Positions 44,778-53,620 of a stretch of 64,000 bases of DNA are shown here, piece after piece. This DNA comes from Thiocapsa bogorovii. GTDB lineage: Bacteria; Pseudomonadota; Gammaproteobacteria; Chromatiales; Chromatiaceae. The DNA is taken from NCBI RefSeq assembly GCF_021228795.1, contig NZ_CP089309.1, positions 2,294,001-2,358,000 of the forward strand. The letters are read 5' to 3'. The notes below the pieces were generated by a model that did no database searches, was not told the origin of the DNA, and saw only the letters and a list, made by a program, of their open reading frames with translations. Position numbers and translations under genes: made by a program. Each line of letters begins with the position of its first letter. The first letter of the stretch is position 1.

Positions 44778-45745
44778 GCCTGTCTGCCGAGGTCCAACGC
44801 TGCGCCGATTCGCTCGCCGCCCTCGAAGCGGCCATCGGCTGTGCCCTCGTGGGCCAACCGCGGGTCGTGCGCGAGTCCGTGGTGGCATTGGCCGCGGCCG
44901 GTCACGTCCTGCTGGAAGGCGTGCCCGGTGTCGGCAAGACCCTTTTGGTACACGCGCTTGCCGCCGCCGTCGGCGGACGATTCTCGCGGATCCAGTTCAC
45001 GCCCGACCTGATGCCGAGCGATGTCACCGGGCATGCCGTCTTCGACATGAAGAGCGAGGCCTTCCGGATCCGGCGCGGCCCGATCTTCTGCAACCTGCTG
45101 CTCGGCGACGAGATCAACCGCGCACCCGCGAAGACACAAGCGGCGTTGCTCGAGGCCATGCAGGAACAACAGGTCACGATCGAGGGCGCCGCGCTGACGC
45201 TGAGCCCACCCTTCCTGGTCTTTGCGACCCAGAACCCGATCGAGCACGAGGGGACCTATCCGCTACCCAAGGCACAGCTCGATCGCTTCCTGCTCAAGAT
45301 CATCGTCGATCACCCGGATGCCGACGAGGAGCTGGCCATGGTCCGCCAGGTGACACACGATCGGGTCGGCGACCGACTCGACGTCTCGGGCGTGCGCGAG
45401 GTCCTGAGCGCCACCGATCTGCTCGAGGTGCAGCAGGTGACCGCGCGGCTGCGGATCGACGACAGCGTCCTCGCCTATGCCGTGCGCTTGGTTCGCTCGA
45501 CGCGCGATTGGCCCGGCGTGGAAACCGGGCCCGGCCCCCGTGCAGGGATCGCCCTGGTCCGCGCCGCGCGCGGACATGCGCTCGCCGACTCGCGAGACTA
45601 CGTGACACCCGACGACGTCAAGGCGATGGCACCCGCCGTGCTGCGCCACCGCCTCGCCCTCGGCGCCGATCTGGAGATCGAGGGTCTCGGCCCGGAGGAT
45701 GTCCTGCGCGATCTCCTCGCCGACGTGCCCGCCCCGCGCACCTGA
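44774..45745 (+). CDS. MoxR-family AAA+ ATPase
   Basis: A 323-residue AAA+ chaperone. Walker A is [17 protein letters not shown] (about residue 43), Walker [22 protein letters not shown], with sensor 1 [16 protein letters not shown] and the C-terminal lid after that. MoxR proteins help assemble complexes or insert cofactors, usually with a DUF58 partner that carries a VWA-like domain, exactly the next gene. ATG 44774 overlaps the DUF2126 stop. The stop TGA begins TGAACCGCG, a remnant of the palindromic repeat family. Confidence 0.93.
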   Translation: MSLSAEVQRCADSLAALEAAIGCALVGQPRVVRESVVALAAAGHVLLEGVPGVGKTLLVHALAAAVGGRFSRIQFTPDLMPSDVTGHAVFDMKSEAFRIRRGPIFCNLLLGDEINRAPAKTQAALLEAMQEQQVTIEGAALTLSPPFLVFATQNPIEHEGTYPLPKAQLDRFLLKIIVDHPDADEELAMVRQVTHDRVGDRLDVSGVREVLSATDLLEVQQVTARLRIDDSVLAYAVRLVRSTRDWPGVETGPGPRAGIALVRAARGHALADSRDYVTPDDVKAMAPAVLRHRLALGADLEIEGLGPEDVLRDLLADVPAPRT

Positions 45746-45766
45746 ACCGCGCCCGCTCAGATTCGC
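45743..45766 (+). repeat. fragment of the TTTAAACCGCG repeat family after moxR
   Basis: TGAACCGCGCCCGCTCAG with TTCGCATGC resembles the left end of type I units, and the TGA is the moxR stop. Only about 24 nt are left before the DUF58 gene begins. Confidence 0.5.
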
Positions 45767-47134
45767 ATGCAGGCCGAGCAGCCCGCTCTCGCTCGACAAG
45801 CCCGCCGATCACGGGAGAAACGGCTCGGCATAAGACCTCGCACCCCATTGGTTTTGGCACTCGCCGGCTGGACCTTCGTGGGCCTTCTCGCCGCCTGGTT
45901 TCTCGAGGCAAGGCTCGCCTGGCAAGGCATCGGCACCCTGCTCGGGGCGCTCGCCGCGGCCGACCTGGTGGCGCTCCTCGGGCTACCTTCGCCGGAGCTG
46001 CGTCGCCAGGTGCAGGGTATCCTGTCGCTCGGCACCCCGGGCCGGGTCCGACTCACCCTGATCAACCCATCGGCCCGAAACCTTCTGCTCCGTCTCCATG
46101 ATCTGCATCCGAGCGCCTTCGCCGTTCAGGGCTTGCCGCGCGAGATCGCGCTCGGCGCCGGCACAAGCACAACGATCGACTATCGCTTGACCCCATCGCA
46201 GCGCGGAAGCTTCGCCTTCCCGGGCTGCGAGATCGCCTTGCGCTCGCCGCTCGGGCTTTGGATCGACATGCGCGCGCTGACCTTGTCGACGCGCTTGCGC
46301 GTCTACCCGAATCTCGCCCGAATCGCTCGCGACAACCTGCCCGCGATGCAGGATCGGCGCGCGGTTGCCGGTGAGCGCGTGCGACCGAGACGGGGCGAAG
46401 GGGCGGAGTTTCATCAACTACGCGACTACCATAGAGGTGATGGCTTACGGCGGATCGACTGGAAGGCGACGGCGCGGATGCGTAAGCTTATCGCCCGAGA
46501 GTACGAGGACGAGCGCGGCCGGCACCTCGTCTTTCTGCTCGATGCGGGCCGGCGGATGCGCCACTGCGATGCGGAGCGCTCGCACCTCGACGAGGCGTTG
46601 AGTGCAGTGCTCGCTGTCGCCTTCGTTGCCCTCGCGCACGGGGACGCCGTGGGGCTGATGACTTATGGCGGGCCGCGGCGCTGGTGTGCGCCGCGCAAGC
46701 AACCGCAGACCATGCAGCGACTGCTCGAACGCGTCTACGACCTCGAACCGAGCCTGGACGCTTCCGATCCGCTGCAGGCCGCACGCGAGCTGCTGCATCG
46801 AATGCCGAGACGGACCTTGGTGGTGATGATCACCAACAGTCGGGACGAGGATCAGTCCGGTCTGGAGCGAGCGGCGCGATTGCTGCGACGGCGTCACATG
46901 CTGATGATCGCGGACCTGCGCGAGTCGGCACTCGACCGGAGCCTAAATACCGCGATCAAGGATCTGCCCGACGCGCTGCGGTTCCATTCGGTGCACGGAT
47001 GGCTCGCCACGCGGCGACGGCATCTGGATCGTGTGCGCCATCTCGGCGTCGAGATCCTCGACCTTCTGCCGGCGCAGTTGTCGGGCGCTTTGGTGGCGCA
47101 GTACCTCGCGATCAAGCGCGCCGGGCGGCTTTGA
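45767..47134 (+). CDS. DUF58 domain protein, MoxR partner
   Basis: A 455-residue membrane-associated protein. Two hydrophobic stretches lie near the N-terminus: LVLALAGWTFVGLLAAWFL (about 30) and GTLLGALAAADLVALLGL (about 58). The DUF58 core has VRPRRGEGAEFHQLRDYHRG and RIDWKATARMRKLIAREYED (about 205-245), followed by a VWA-like HLVFLLDAGRRM. It is the standard partner of MoxR ATPases. ATG 45767 is 21 nt after moxR. The gene ends in a palindromic repeat composite. Confidence 0.9.
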   Translation: MQAEQPALARQARRSREKRLGIRPRTPLVLALAGWTFVGLLAAWFLEARLAWQGIGTLLGALAAADLVALLGLPSPELRRQVQGILSLGTPGRVRLTLINPSARNLLLRLHDLHPSAFAVQGLPREIALGAGTSTTIDYRLTPSQRGSFAFPGCEIALRSPLGLWIDMRALTLSTRLRVYPNLARIARDNLPAMQDRRAVAGERVRPRRGEGAEFHQLRDYHRGDGLRRIDWKATARMRKLIAREYEDERGRHLVFLLDAGRRMRHCDAERSHLDEALSAVLAVAFVALAHGDAVGLMTYGGPRRWCAPRKQPQTMQRLLERVYDLEPSLDASDPLQAARELLHRMPRRTLVVMITNSRDEDQSGLERAARLLRRRHMLMIADLRESALDRSLNTAIKDLPDALRFHSVHGWLATRRRHLDRVRHLGVEILDLLPAQLSGALVAQYLAIKRAGRL

Positions 47135-47329
47135 TTTAAACCGCGTCCCTAGCAAGATGCTCATTCTCGAGTGAGCTCCACGTTTGGTGTGTCCACAACC
47201 ATTGGCGGAGACGCGGTTTAATCTGATTGATCTTTTAGTATTTTAAATCGCGCAGGCTCCAGCGGTCTTCAAGTCTGCAGGGGCCGACCCCATCCGAAGC
47301 CGTCGCATGCCGCGCCGGGCGCGGTTTAA
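47135..47329 (+). repeat. paired intergenic palindrome, composite 4 (DUF58/unknown gene junction)
   Basis: Unit I (47135-47221) is TTTAAACCGCGTCC to GACGCGGTTTAA. The AT-rich spacer is 47222-47241. Unit II (47242-47329) is TTTAAATCGCGCAGGCTCC to GCGCGGTTTAA. Both units align along their whole length with composite 3 at 6771-6966, 40 kb away, so the family spread as a two-unit block. Confidence 0.88.
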
Positions 47330-47374
47330 GTGCGAACACCCGCACACCAACCCATCCATCTCAGGAGCCAAAGA

Positions 47375-48883
47375 ATGCGTTATCTGCTCGGCGCCCTTGC
47401 GCTCGCCGCGTCCATCCCCGTTCAGGCGGCCATCCCGGCGACCCCGGTCATGACCGTCTACAAGTTCAACGGCCCGATGGAGGTGCCTTATTACAAGGCC
47501 GATAGTTTCGCGCGCTCGGGCGCGAAATCCTCTGCCGGAACCCTGACGCAGGGGACCTCGGTGATCCCGTGTTTGATGATCCGTAACGGCAAGCCCTTGA
47601 CGGACAGCTCGGGGACACCCTTCGTGGGGTTCGAGGTCGTCGTCGACCCGCGGAAGGCGAGCCGCAGCGACACCGAGCGGTTCAAGAGCACCGTCGCCGC
47701 CCGAAAATCGATGAAGGTGCAAAACCATCACTGTCCCTCCAGCGTGAAGAATGTCATCAACGTACGCGATCTCTATTCGCTCGAAAAGGCGCCCTTCTTT
47801 GATCCGCCATCGAGCGGCCGTTCCGGCAGCCCGGGTGGTACAAGCGAGCTTGACCGCATCGTGCGCAGCTTCCATGCGTCGAGCCAATGCGAGAAGGCCA
47901 ATCGCAACCTCACCGGCCGTCGTGCCGCTCTGGATCGGGCCTGGGGCGACTTCATCCGCAGCAACGGGCGGCTCGGCTCCGAGGCCACGCTCGCACGCGC
48001 CAAACATCTCGACTACGCCATGCGCACGGCGATCTACGAGGGTCACCTCGAGCGCGGCTGCAACGCCTACGGGGCCTGCGAGCGCAACATCATCGTGCTC
48101 TCGATCCGCAACCGCGCGGTCGGTCAGTGTCTGAGCCGTCAGGGATGCAAGTTCCCGGGCGACTTCCAGGGCGTCTCCTCCTCGGTATCGCAGTACAACA
48201 TCTGGGACGAATACCTGACCCAGATCTCCGGACTCACGGCCTGCTACCTACGCCCCGACCTCGCGGACAACGACCGCTATGCCAAGCTTCAGGCCATGTA
48301 CACCCAGTCGGTCGGGGATGCCGAGCGGATCCTCTTCGGCAGCGAGCGTGACCTGCAGGCGATCTTTCCGGACAATCGTCTTTCGGATCTGACCTCGATG
48401 CGCCACTACTATCACGCACCCGCCATGGGCAAGTGCTTCCCCAATCACGACCGCGTCGAGTACATGACAGGCGCGGTCGCGCGTAATGGAGACGATTTCG
48501 CCCTGATCGCCAACACGCGGATCAAGGTCGGACCGGCGAGCGGGGACGGCTATCGGTTCGAGGAGTTCCGCTTCGAGGAGACCCCGGAGCGCGATATCGT
48601 TCGTACGGAAAACAACTATCCGGGGTTCATCGTCGACGGACGCAAGGTGTCGCTTCGCAAACCCAAGTCCTGTCCGCCGTACGGCATCCCGAGCGGCTGC
48701 CGTTCGGGCAACGTCGGTCGCTATCGCACGACCCCGAGCTGGCTCTCCTCCGGCAAACCGGTGGAGATCACCTGCAGCATCCAGGACCGGGGCGAGTCCT
48801 GCCGCGGGAGCGCCACTACCCGAACAACCCGCGTGGGCGGTGTCTGCGACAAGGAGATGCGTCCGGTCGCCGGCGTGCATTGA
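47375..48883 (+). CDS. exported cysteine-containing protein of unknown function
   Basis: A 502-residue protein with a signal peptide (MRYLLGALALAASIPVQA, cleavage probably after AQA/QAA). AGGAG lies about 9 nt before the ATG. The mature part is globular, with many cysteines (CEKANRNLTGR, GCNAYGACERNI, GQCLSRQGCKFPGDF, KSCPPYGIPSGCRSG), likely disulfide-bonded in the periplasm. I do not recognise a family. The repeat-rich upstream region and the lack of an operon partner give no functional hint; lipB follows on the other strand. Confidence 0.7.
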   Translation: MRYLLGALALAASIPVQAAIPATPVMTVYKFNGPMEVPYYKADSFARSGAKSSAGTLTQGTSVIPCLMIRNGKPLTDSSGTPFVGFEVVVDPRKASRSDTERFKSTVAARKSMKVQNHHCPSSVKNVINVRDLYSLEKAPFFDPPSSGRSGSPGGTSELDRIVRSFHASSQCEKANRNLTGRRAALDRAWGDFIRSNGRLGSEATLARAKHLDYAMRTAIYEGHLERGCNAYGACERNIIVLSIRNRAVGQCLSRQGCKFPGDFQGVSSSVSQYNIWDEYLTQISGLTACYLRPDLADNDRYAKLQAMYTQSVGDAERILFGSERDLQAIFPDNRLSDLTSMRHYYHAPAMGKCFPNHDRVEYMTGAVARNGDDFALIANTRIKVGPASGDGYRFEEFRFEETPERDIVRTENNYPGFIVDGRKVSLRKPKSCPPYGIPSGCRSGNVGRYRTTPSWLSSGKPVEITCSIQDRGESCRGSATTRTTRVGGVCDKEMRPVAGVH

Positions 48884-49011
48884 CGCGAGGTCACACCGCA
48901 TGAGCGCACCTTCGGTCGGCCGGTGTTCCAACATTTCACGGAGACCGAGGGTCGATTCGCCGATTGATTGCCCCTGAAGGAGGGCGAGCGGGAGACGCCC
49001 CGAACTCTGTA

Positions 49012-49659
49012 TTAGGTACGTAGGAGACTCGCCGTCATCCCGAGCGATGCGGCGAGCAAACTGACCAAGCCGGCCTCGATCTCGGGCATTGACACGCCCG
49101 GTATCAGATCCGAAAACCGAGTGACGGCAAGGCCGGGATAGCCGCAGGGGTTGATACGACCGAAGGGGTCGAGATCCAGGCTCACGTTCAGGGCGAGTCC
49201 GTGATAACTGCAGCCGTTGCGGATGCGCAGACCGAGCGAGGCGATCTTGGCGCCCGCGACATAGACACCGGGTGCATCCGCGCGGCGCTCGGCCGTGACG
49301 TCCAGGGTCGCGAGCAGGTCGATGACCGCCTGCTCCAAGAGGCCGACAAGCCGCTTGACACCGAGTCCGGCCCGACGCAAGTCGAGCAGGACATAGACGA
49401 CCAACTGTCCGGGACCGTGATAGGTGACCTGCCCCCCACGGTCCACCTTCACAACCGGAATCTGGCCCGGATTCAGCAGGTGCTCCTCGCGGCCGGCCTG
49501 ACCGAGCGTGAAGACGGGCGGGTGCTCGAGCAACCAGAGCTCATCGGAGGTATCCGGGCGTCTCTGATCCGTGAACCCGCGCATCGCCTCCAAGGTCGGC
49601 AGATAGTCCCGATACCCCGGGAGACGACGCACCAGGAGCAGCGGGCGGGCATCCGCCAT
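49012..49659 (-). CDS. lipB: octanoyltransferase
   Basis: A 215-residue enzyme that moves octanoyl from ACP to the lipoyl domains of 2-oxoacid dehydrogenases. The family blocks are [16 protein letters not shown], the catalytic lysine in [12 protein letters not shown] and the cysteine in [14 protein letters not shown] 49659 ([10 protein letters not shown]) fits the usual length (213 in E. coli). It follows the ybeD stop by 8 nt in the conserved dacA-ybeD-lipB order. lipA, the next gene in E. coli, is not seen downstream. Confidence 0.95.
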   Translation of the reverse strand: MADARPLLLVRRLPGYRDYLPTLEAMRGFTDQRRPDTSDELWLLEHPPVFTLGQAGREEHLLNPGQIPVVKVDRGGQVTYHGPGQLVVYVLLDLRRAGLGVKRLVGLLEQAVIDLLATLDVTAERRADAPGVYVAGAKIASLGLRIRNGCSYHGLALNVSLDLDPFGRINPCGYPGLAVTRFSDLIPGVSMPEIEAGLVSLLAASLGMTASLLRT

Positions 49660-49667
49660 ATCCGCCC

Positions 49668-49943
49668 TCAGATCACCCAAACGATGGACTCGTGGGCCGT
49701 GAGATCGCAATAGATGGCATCGAGCTGCGCACGGCTTTCCGCCTCGACGGTGAGGGTCACAGAGACCCATTTGCCGCCGCTGCTCAAGCGGGCGCTCACG
49801 TCCGCCTCCACGGGTCGCCTGGCATGCCGGCTCACGATCTCGATCACCAATCCCTCGAAATGCTCGTCGGCAAGGCCCATTGCTTTGATCGGAAAACGAC
49901 AGGGAAAGACCAGAACGGACTCGGACGGGTTTTGATCGGACAT
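49668..49943 (-). CDS. ybeD: DUF493 family protein YbeD
   Basis: A 91-residue ACT-like alpha/beta protein: [13 protein letters not shown], then [13 protein letters not shown] and [23 protein letters not shown] 49943 ([10 protein letters not shown]) gives the usual length (87 in E. coli). An upstream in-frame ATG at 50024 would add an unconserved 27-residue tail. It lies between dacA and lipB as in enterobacteria. Its role is unknown; a regulatory link to lipoate or wall metabolism is only inferred from context. Confidence 0.9.
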   Translation of the reverse strand: MSDQNPSESVLVFPCRFPIKAMGLADEHFEGLVIEIVSRHARRPVEADVSARLSSGGKWVSVTLTVEAESRAQLDAIYCDLTAHESIVWVI

Positions 49944-50059
49944 GTCGGGCTCGGATATTCCCGGCCTCGAGACCGCTATCCCGGACGGGATCGGTTTCGA
50001 CGGAGGTTTAGATTCGGCCATCTCGCACCTGTGATGTTTGGACACGGCCCCGATCCGGA

Positions 50060-51199
50060 TCAGAACAGTCTGAGGACACTGTCCTTGGCCTTTTGCCACA
50101 GACCACCTTCTCCGACATCCTCGAGTGCCACCAGCGGCACGCGATTGAGCTCTTCCTCGCCGAGCATGACCACGATCTCGCCGACCTGGGCCCCGCGTGC
50201 GATCGGGGCGGTCAAGCTGTCCTCGGCCTTTTCCAGGCGCGCGCTCAGCTCGGGGTAACGCCCGCGCTGGAAGGTCGCGAAGACATCCGCCTCCGGGCCG
50301 ACGGGCAACATCTGCTTGTCGCCCATCCAAACGCGCAAGGTCTCGACCGGCTCGTCGGCGGGATACAGACGATGGCTGTCGTAGACGCGAAAACCGTAGT
50401 TCATGAGGGCAAGGCTGGCCTCCGCGCGCGCGTTGGGCGAGGGCGCACCCATCACCACAGAGACAAGCCGCATATCGTCGCGCTTGGACGAGGACACCAG
50501 ACAGTAGCCGGCCGCCTGCGTGTAGCCGGTTTTGACGCCGTCGGCCGACTCGTCCCGGCGCAGCATGGGATTGCGGTTTTGCTGGGTAATCCCGTTGAAC
50601 GTGAACTCGCGCGTGCTGTACCAGGCATAGAACTCGGGAAACTCGCGGATGATCGCCATGGCGACCGTCGCGATGTCGCGCGCGGTGATGTAAAGATCCG
50701 GGTCCGGCAAGCCGTGCGGATTGGTGAAATGGCTTCCGGTCATTCCGAGCCGTTTTGCATTGGCGTTCATCATGTCGGCGAAGGCATCGACGCTTCCCCC
50801 GACGTGCTCGGCCAAGGCCACGCTGGCGTCATTGCCCGACTGGACGATCATACCCATCAGCAGGTCCTGGATGCTGACCTGCTTACCGACCTCGATGAAC
50901 ATCTTGGAGCCGCCGGTGCGCCAAGCCCGCTCGCTGACGAAGGCCTTGTCGGTCAGGGCGACCTTGCCCGACGCGATCTCGCGAAACACGACATAGCCGG
51001 TCATGATCTTGGTCAGGCTTGCCGGCTCCAGACGCTCGTCCGCGTTCATCTCGGCGAGGATCTGCCCGCTGTTGAAATCGATCAGCAGATAGCCCTTGGC
51101 CGCAACCTGGGGCGGGTCCGGGACAGGTTGCCGAGTTTGCGCCGACACCGGAAGGGCAAAGGCACAGATCAGCAACAACAGCTTTGAGGCTAACTTCAT
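50060..51199 (-). CDS. dacA: D-alanyl-D-alanine carboxypeptidase (PBP5/6 type)
   Basis: A 379-residue low-molecular-weight PBP that trims the terminal D-Ala of peptidoglycan stems in the periplasm. Signal peptide MKLASKLLLLICAFALPVSA. Active-site motifs are SLTK (nucleophile, about residue 62), SGN (VQSGNDASVALAE) and KTG (DGVKTGYTQAAG). The C-terminal PBP5_C domain and a final amphipathic anchor (GLWQKAKDSVLRLF) are visible. It lies downstream of mltB and rodA in a wall-synthesis cluster. Confidence 0.96.
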   Translation of the reverse strand: MKLASKLLLLICAFALPVSAQTRQPVPDPPQVAAKGYLLIDFNSGQILAEMNADERLEPASLTKIMTGYVVFREIASGKVALTDKAFVSERAWRTGGSKMFIEVGKQVSIQDLLMGMIVQSGNDASVALAEHVGGSVDAFADMMNANAKRLGMTGSHFTNPHGLPDPDLYITARDIATVAMAIIREFPEFYAWYSTREFTFNGITQQNRNPMLRRDESADGVKTGYTQAAGYCLVSSSKRDDMRLVSVVMGAPSPNARAEASLALMNYGFRVYDSHRLYPADEPVETLRVWMGDKQMLPVGPEADVFATFQRGRYPELSARLEKAEDSLTAPIARGAQVGEIVVMLGEEELNRVPLVALEDVGEGGLWQKAKDSVLRLF

Positions 51200-51309
51200 G
51201 TGGGATATCCGCAGGTCGGGACGATAGGCCAGTGATCGGGTGCATTCTAACCGCGGCCCGGCGCATTTGGCATCAGCATCCGGCGGATGCCGATCCGCGC
51301 CTGTGCCGA

Positions 51310-52335
51310 CTAGAATGAGGCACCCACCTTATTCTGCTCTGCCGACATCGCCTCGTAGCCTTCGCGGATCGCTTCGCTGAGCTGGTAAACGGCCATGGCG
51401 TAGAGGTTGCTTCGGTTGTAACGGGTGATGGCGTAGAAGTTGTTCAGCCCCACCCAGTATTCGTCGTCGACCCCGTCGAGCCGAATCAGACTCGCCGGCA
51501 CATCGTCAAACGGCGGCTCGTCCCACTCGACCCCCACGGCGCGCAGGGCCCCGACTGTCGTCTCGGGCGGGGCGGGTGTTTTCTCGACCAACGCGATCCC
51601 GGCCGGGACACCCGAGGGCAGCTTCACGGCAAAGGCAACGGGCTCGCCGGAGCGCCAACCGTGCTGTCTGAAATAGTTGGCGACGCTCCCGATGACGTCC
51701 GCGTTGCTGCGCCACAGGTCACGTCGACCGTCCCCGTCGAAATCGACCGCATCGTTGCGGTAGCTCGACGAGATGAACTGAGGCTTGCCCATCGCCCCTG
51801 CATAGGAGCCGACGGCTTGGAGCGGATCCAACTGCTCTTCGCGACTCAGTAGGAGAAACGCCTCGAGCTCGCGACGGAAGAAGTCGGCCCGCCTCGGATA
51901 GGCAAATCCGAGCGTCGTCAGCGCGTCGATCACCCGATGCTTGCCCACATTGCCGCCGTAGTTGGTCTCGACCCCGATGATGGCGACGATGATCTGAGGG
52001 GCGACGCCGTAGTCGGTCTCGGCACGCGCGAGCAATTCGGCATTGTCGTGCCGGAAGGCCACACCGCCGGCGATCCGCTCGGGCGTGACGAACAGCGCCC
52101 GATAGTCGCGCCAGGGCTTTGCTTCGTAGGGGCGGTCCATGGCATCGATGATCGTCTGACTGTAACGGGCATCAGCCAACAGGCCGCGCAGCTCTGCCGA
52201 GTCGAAACCGTGTCGTTCGACCATCTCGCGTGCGAAGACATCGGCCTCGATCGCATAGCCGGCCGGTTCGGCGTGCAGGTTCGCCGCGGCGAGCGCGACG
52301 CATCCGGCGAAGAGAAATCGGTAGACGATGGTCAT
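51310..52335 (-). CDS. mltB: membrane-bound lytic murein transglycosylase B
   Basis: A 341-residue lytic transglycosylase (GH103) that cleaves glycan strands. Signal peptide MTIVYRFLFAGCVALAAANLHA, without an obvious lipobox cysteine at the cleavage site (the only Cys, CVALAA, is inside the hydrophobic core), so it may be soluble. The catalytic glutamate is in IIGVETNYGGNVGKHRV, followed by ALTTLGFAYPRRADFFRREL and the substrate-site YAGAMGKPQFISSSYRNDAVD. It lies between rodA and dacA. The usual rlpA neighbour is not present. Confidence 0.93.
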   Translation of the reverse strand: MTIVYRFLFAGCVALAAANLHAEPAGYAIEADVFAREMVERHGFDSAELRGLLADARYSQTIIDAMDRPYEAKPWRDYRALFVTPERIAGGVAFRHDNAELLARAETDYGVAPQIIVAIIGVETNYGGNVGKHRVIDALTTLGFAYPRRADFFRRELEAFLLLSREEQLDPLQAVGSYAGAMGKPQFISSSYRNDAVDFDGDGRRDLWRSNADVIGSVANYFRQHGWRSGEPVAFAVKLPSGVPAGIALVEKTPAPPETTVGALRAVGVEWDEPPFDDVPASLIRLDGVDDEYWVGLNNFYAITRYNRSNLYAMAVYQLSEAIREGYEAMSAEQNKVGASF

Positions 52336-52483
52336 GGGGCGTACCCTGTTGGATGTTCTCGAAATCGGAGGCGACGCACGAGCGAGACGCGATAGGCCTG
52401 TGCCGTGGCGTCGGTGATCGACCCCACGACAAGGATGCGCAGCGGCCGAGACTCCTCGCGTCGTCGCATGCATCCTCCTCGGA

Positions 52484-53620
52484 TTAGCCGCGTGCGCGAA
52501 TTCGATGGGTATGTATCCCCATGATCATCCCGAATCCGGCCATCAGGGTCACCATCGAGGTCCCGCCGTAGCTGATTAGCGGCAGCGGAACGCCGACCAC
52601 CGGCAGCAAGCCGGTGACCATGCCGGTGTTGACGAAGACGTAGACGAAAAACACTAGGGTCAGCGCACCGGCCAGGAGACGCCCGTACCGATCCTGCGCC
52701 CGCGCCGCGATCACCAGACCACGCAGGATGATAAAAAGGTAGAGGGCGAGTAGGGCCAGGATCCCGGTAAACCCGAACTCCTCGCCGATGACGGCGAAGA
52801 TGAAATCGGTATTGCGCTCGGGCAGAAACTCCAAATGTGACTGGGTGCCGTTCAGCCAACCTTTTCCGTCGATCCCGCCCGAGCCGATCGCGATCGTGGA
52901 CTGAATGATGTGATAGCCGGACCCGAGGGGATCGGACTCCGGATTCAGGAAGGTGAGCACACGATCGCGCTGATAGTCATGCAAACCCATCCAGACGAGC
53001 GGGGTCACGGCTGCCGCAATGGCTCCGAGCGAAAGGATCATGCCCCAACCCATGCCGGCCACGAACAGCACCATGACGCCCGCACTGGCGACCAGCAACG
53101 AGGTCCCCAGATCCGGTTGCTTGGCGATCAGCACGACCGGGATCAGGGTCGCCACGGCCGCGAGCACCACCCACACGAGCTTCGGCGGCAAGGCGCGAGC
53201 GCTTAGCATCCAGGCAAGCAACATGGGCACCGCGAGCTTCAGAAGTTCCGAGGGCTGAAAGCGCACGACCCCGAAATCCAGCCAGCGCTGCGCCCCCTTG
53301 CCGACATCTCCGACCAAAAGCACTGCGATCAGCATCGCCACGCCGACCCCGTAGAGCAGCGGCGACCAGCTGCGAAGGCGCGCGGGGGGGACCTGTGCAA
53401 CCGCGATCATCAGGCCGAAGGCGACCCCGAGCCGAACCAACTGCCGCTCGACCGCGGCAGGATCCTGGTCGCTCGCACTGAAGAGCACCATCAGCCCGAA
53501 ACCGCATAGGGCCAGCAGGGCCACCAGCAAGGGTGCGTCCAGGTGGATCCGTTGCCAGAAACCGGGACGCCCCTGGTCCAAGGCATCGTCCGGAAAATGA
53601 CAGCTCGACCTAGTCGCCAC
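52484..53620 (-). CDS. rodA: SEDS peptidoglycan polymerase RodA
   Basis: A 378-residue polytopic membrane protein of the elongasome that polymerises glycan strands with PBP2. Ten or so hydrophobic segments. Motifs are WLDFGVVRFQPSELLKLAVP, PDLGTSLLV, LNPESDPLGSGYHIIQS, FLPERNTDFIFAVIGEEFGF and PLPLISYGGTSM. Start GTG 53620 overlaps the mrdA stop by 11 nt and gives family length (370 in E. coli). A TTG further in is possible. It is co-transcribed with mrdA. Confidence 0.94.
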   Translation of the reverse strand: MATRSSCHFPDDALDQGRPGFWQRIHLDAPLLVALLALCGFGLMVLFSASDQDPAAVERQLVRLGVAFGLMIAVAQVPPARLRSWSPLLYGVGVAMLIAVLLVGDVGKGAQRWLDFGVVRFQPSELLKLAVPMLLAWMLSARALPPKLVWVVLAAVATLIPVVLIAKQPDLGTSLLVASAGVMVLFVAGMGWGMILSLGAIAAAVTPLVWMGLHDYQRDRVLTFLNPESDPLGSGYHIIQSTIAIGSGGIDGKGWLNGTQSHLEFLPERNTDFIFAVIGEEFGFTGILALLALYLFIILRGLVIAARAQDRYGRLLAGALTLVFFVYVFVNTGMVTGLLPVVGVPLPLISYGGTSMVTLMAGFGMIMGIHTHRIRARG

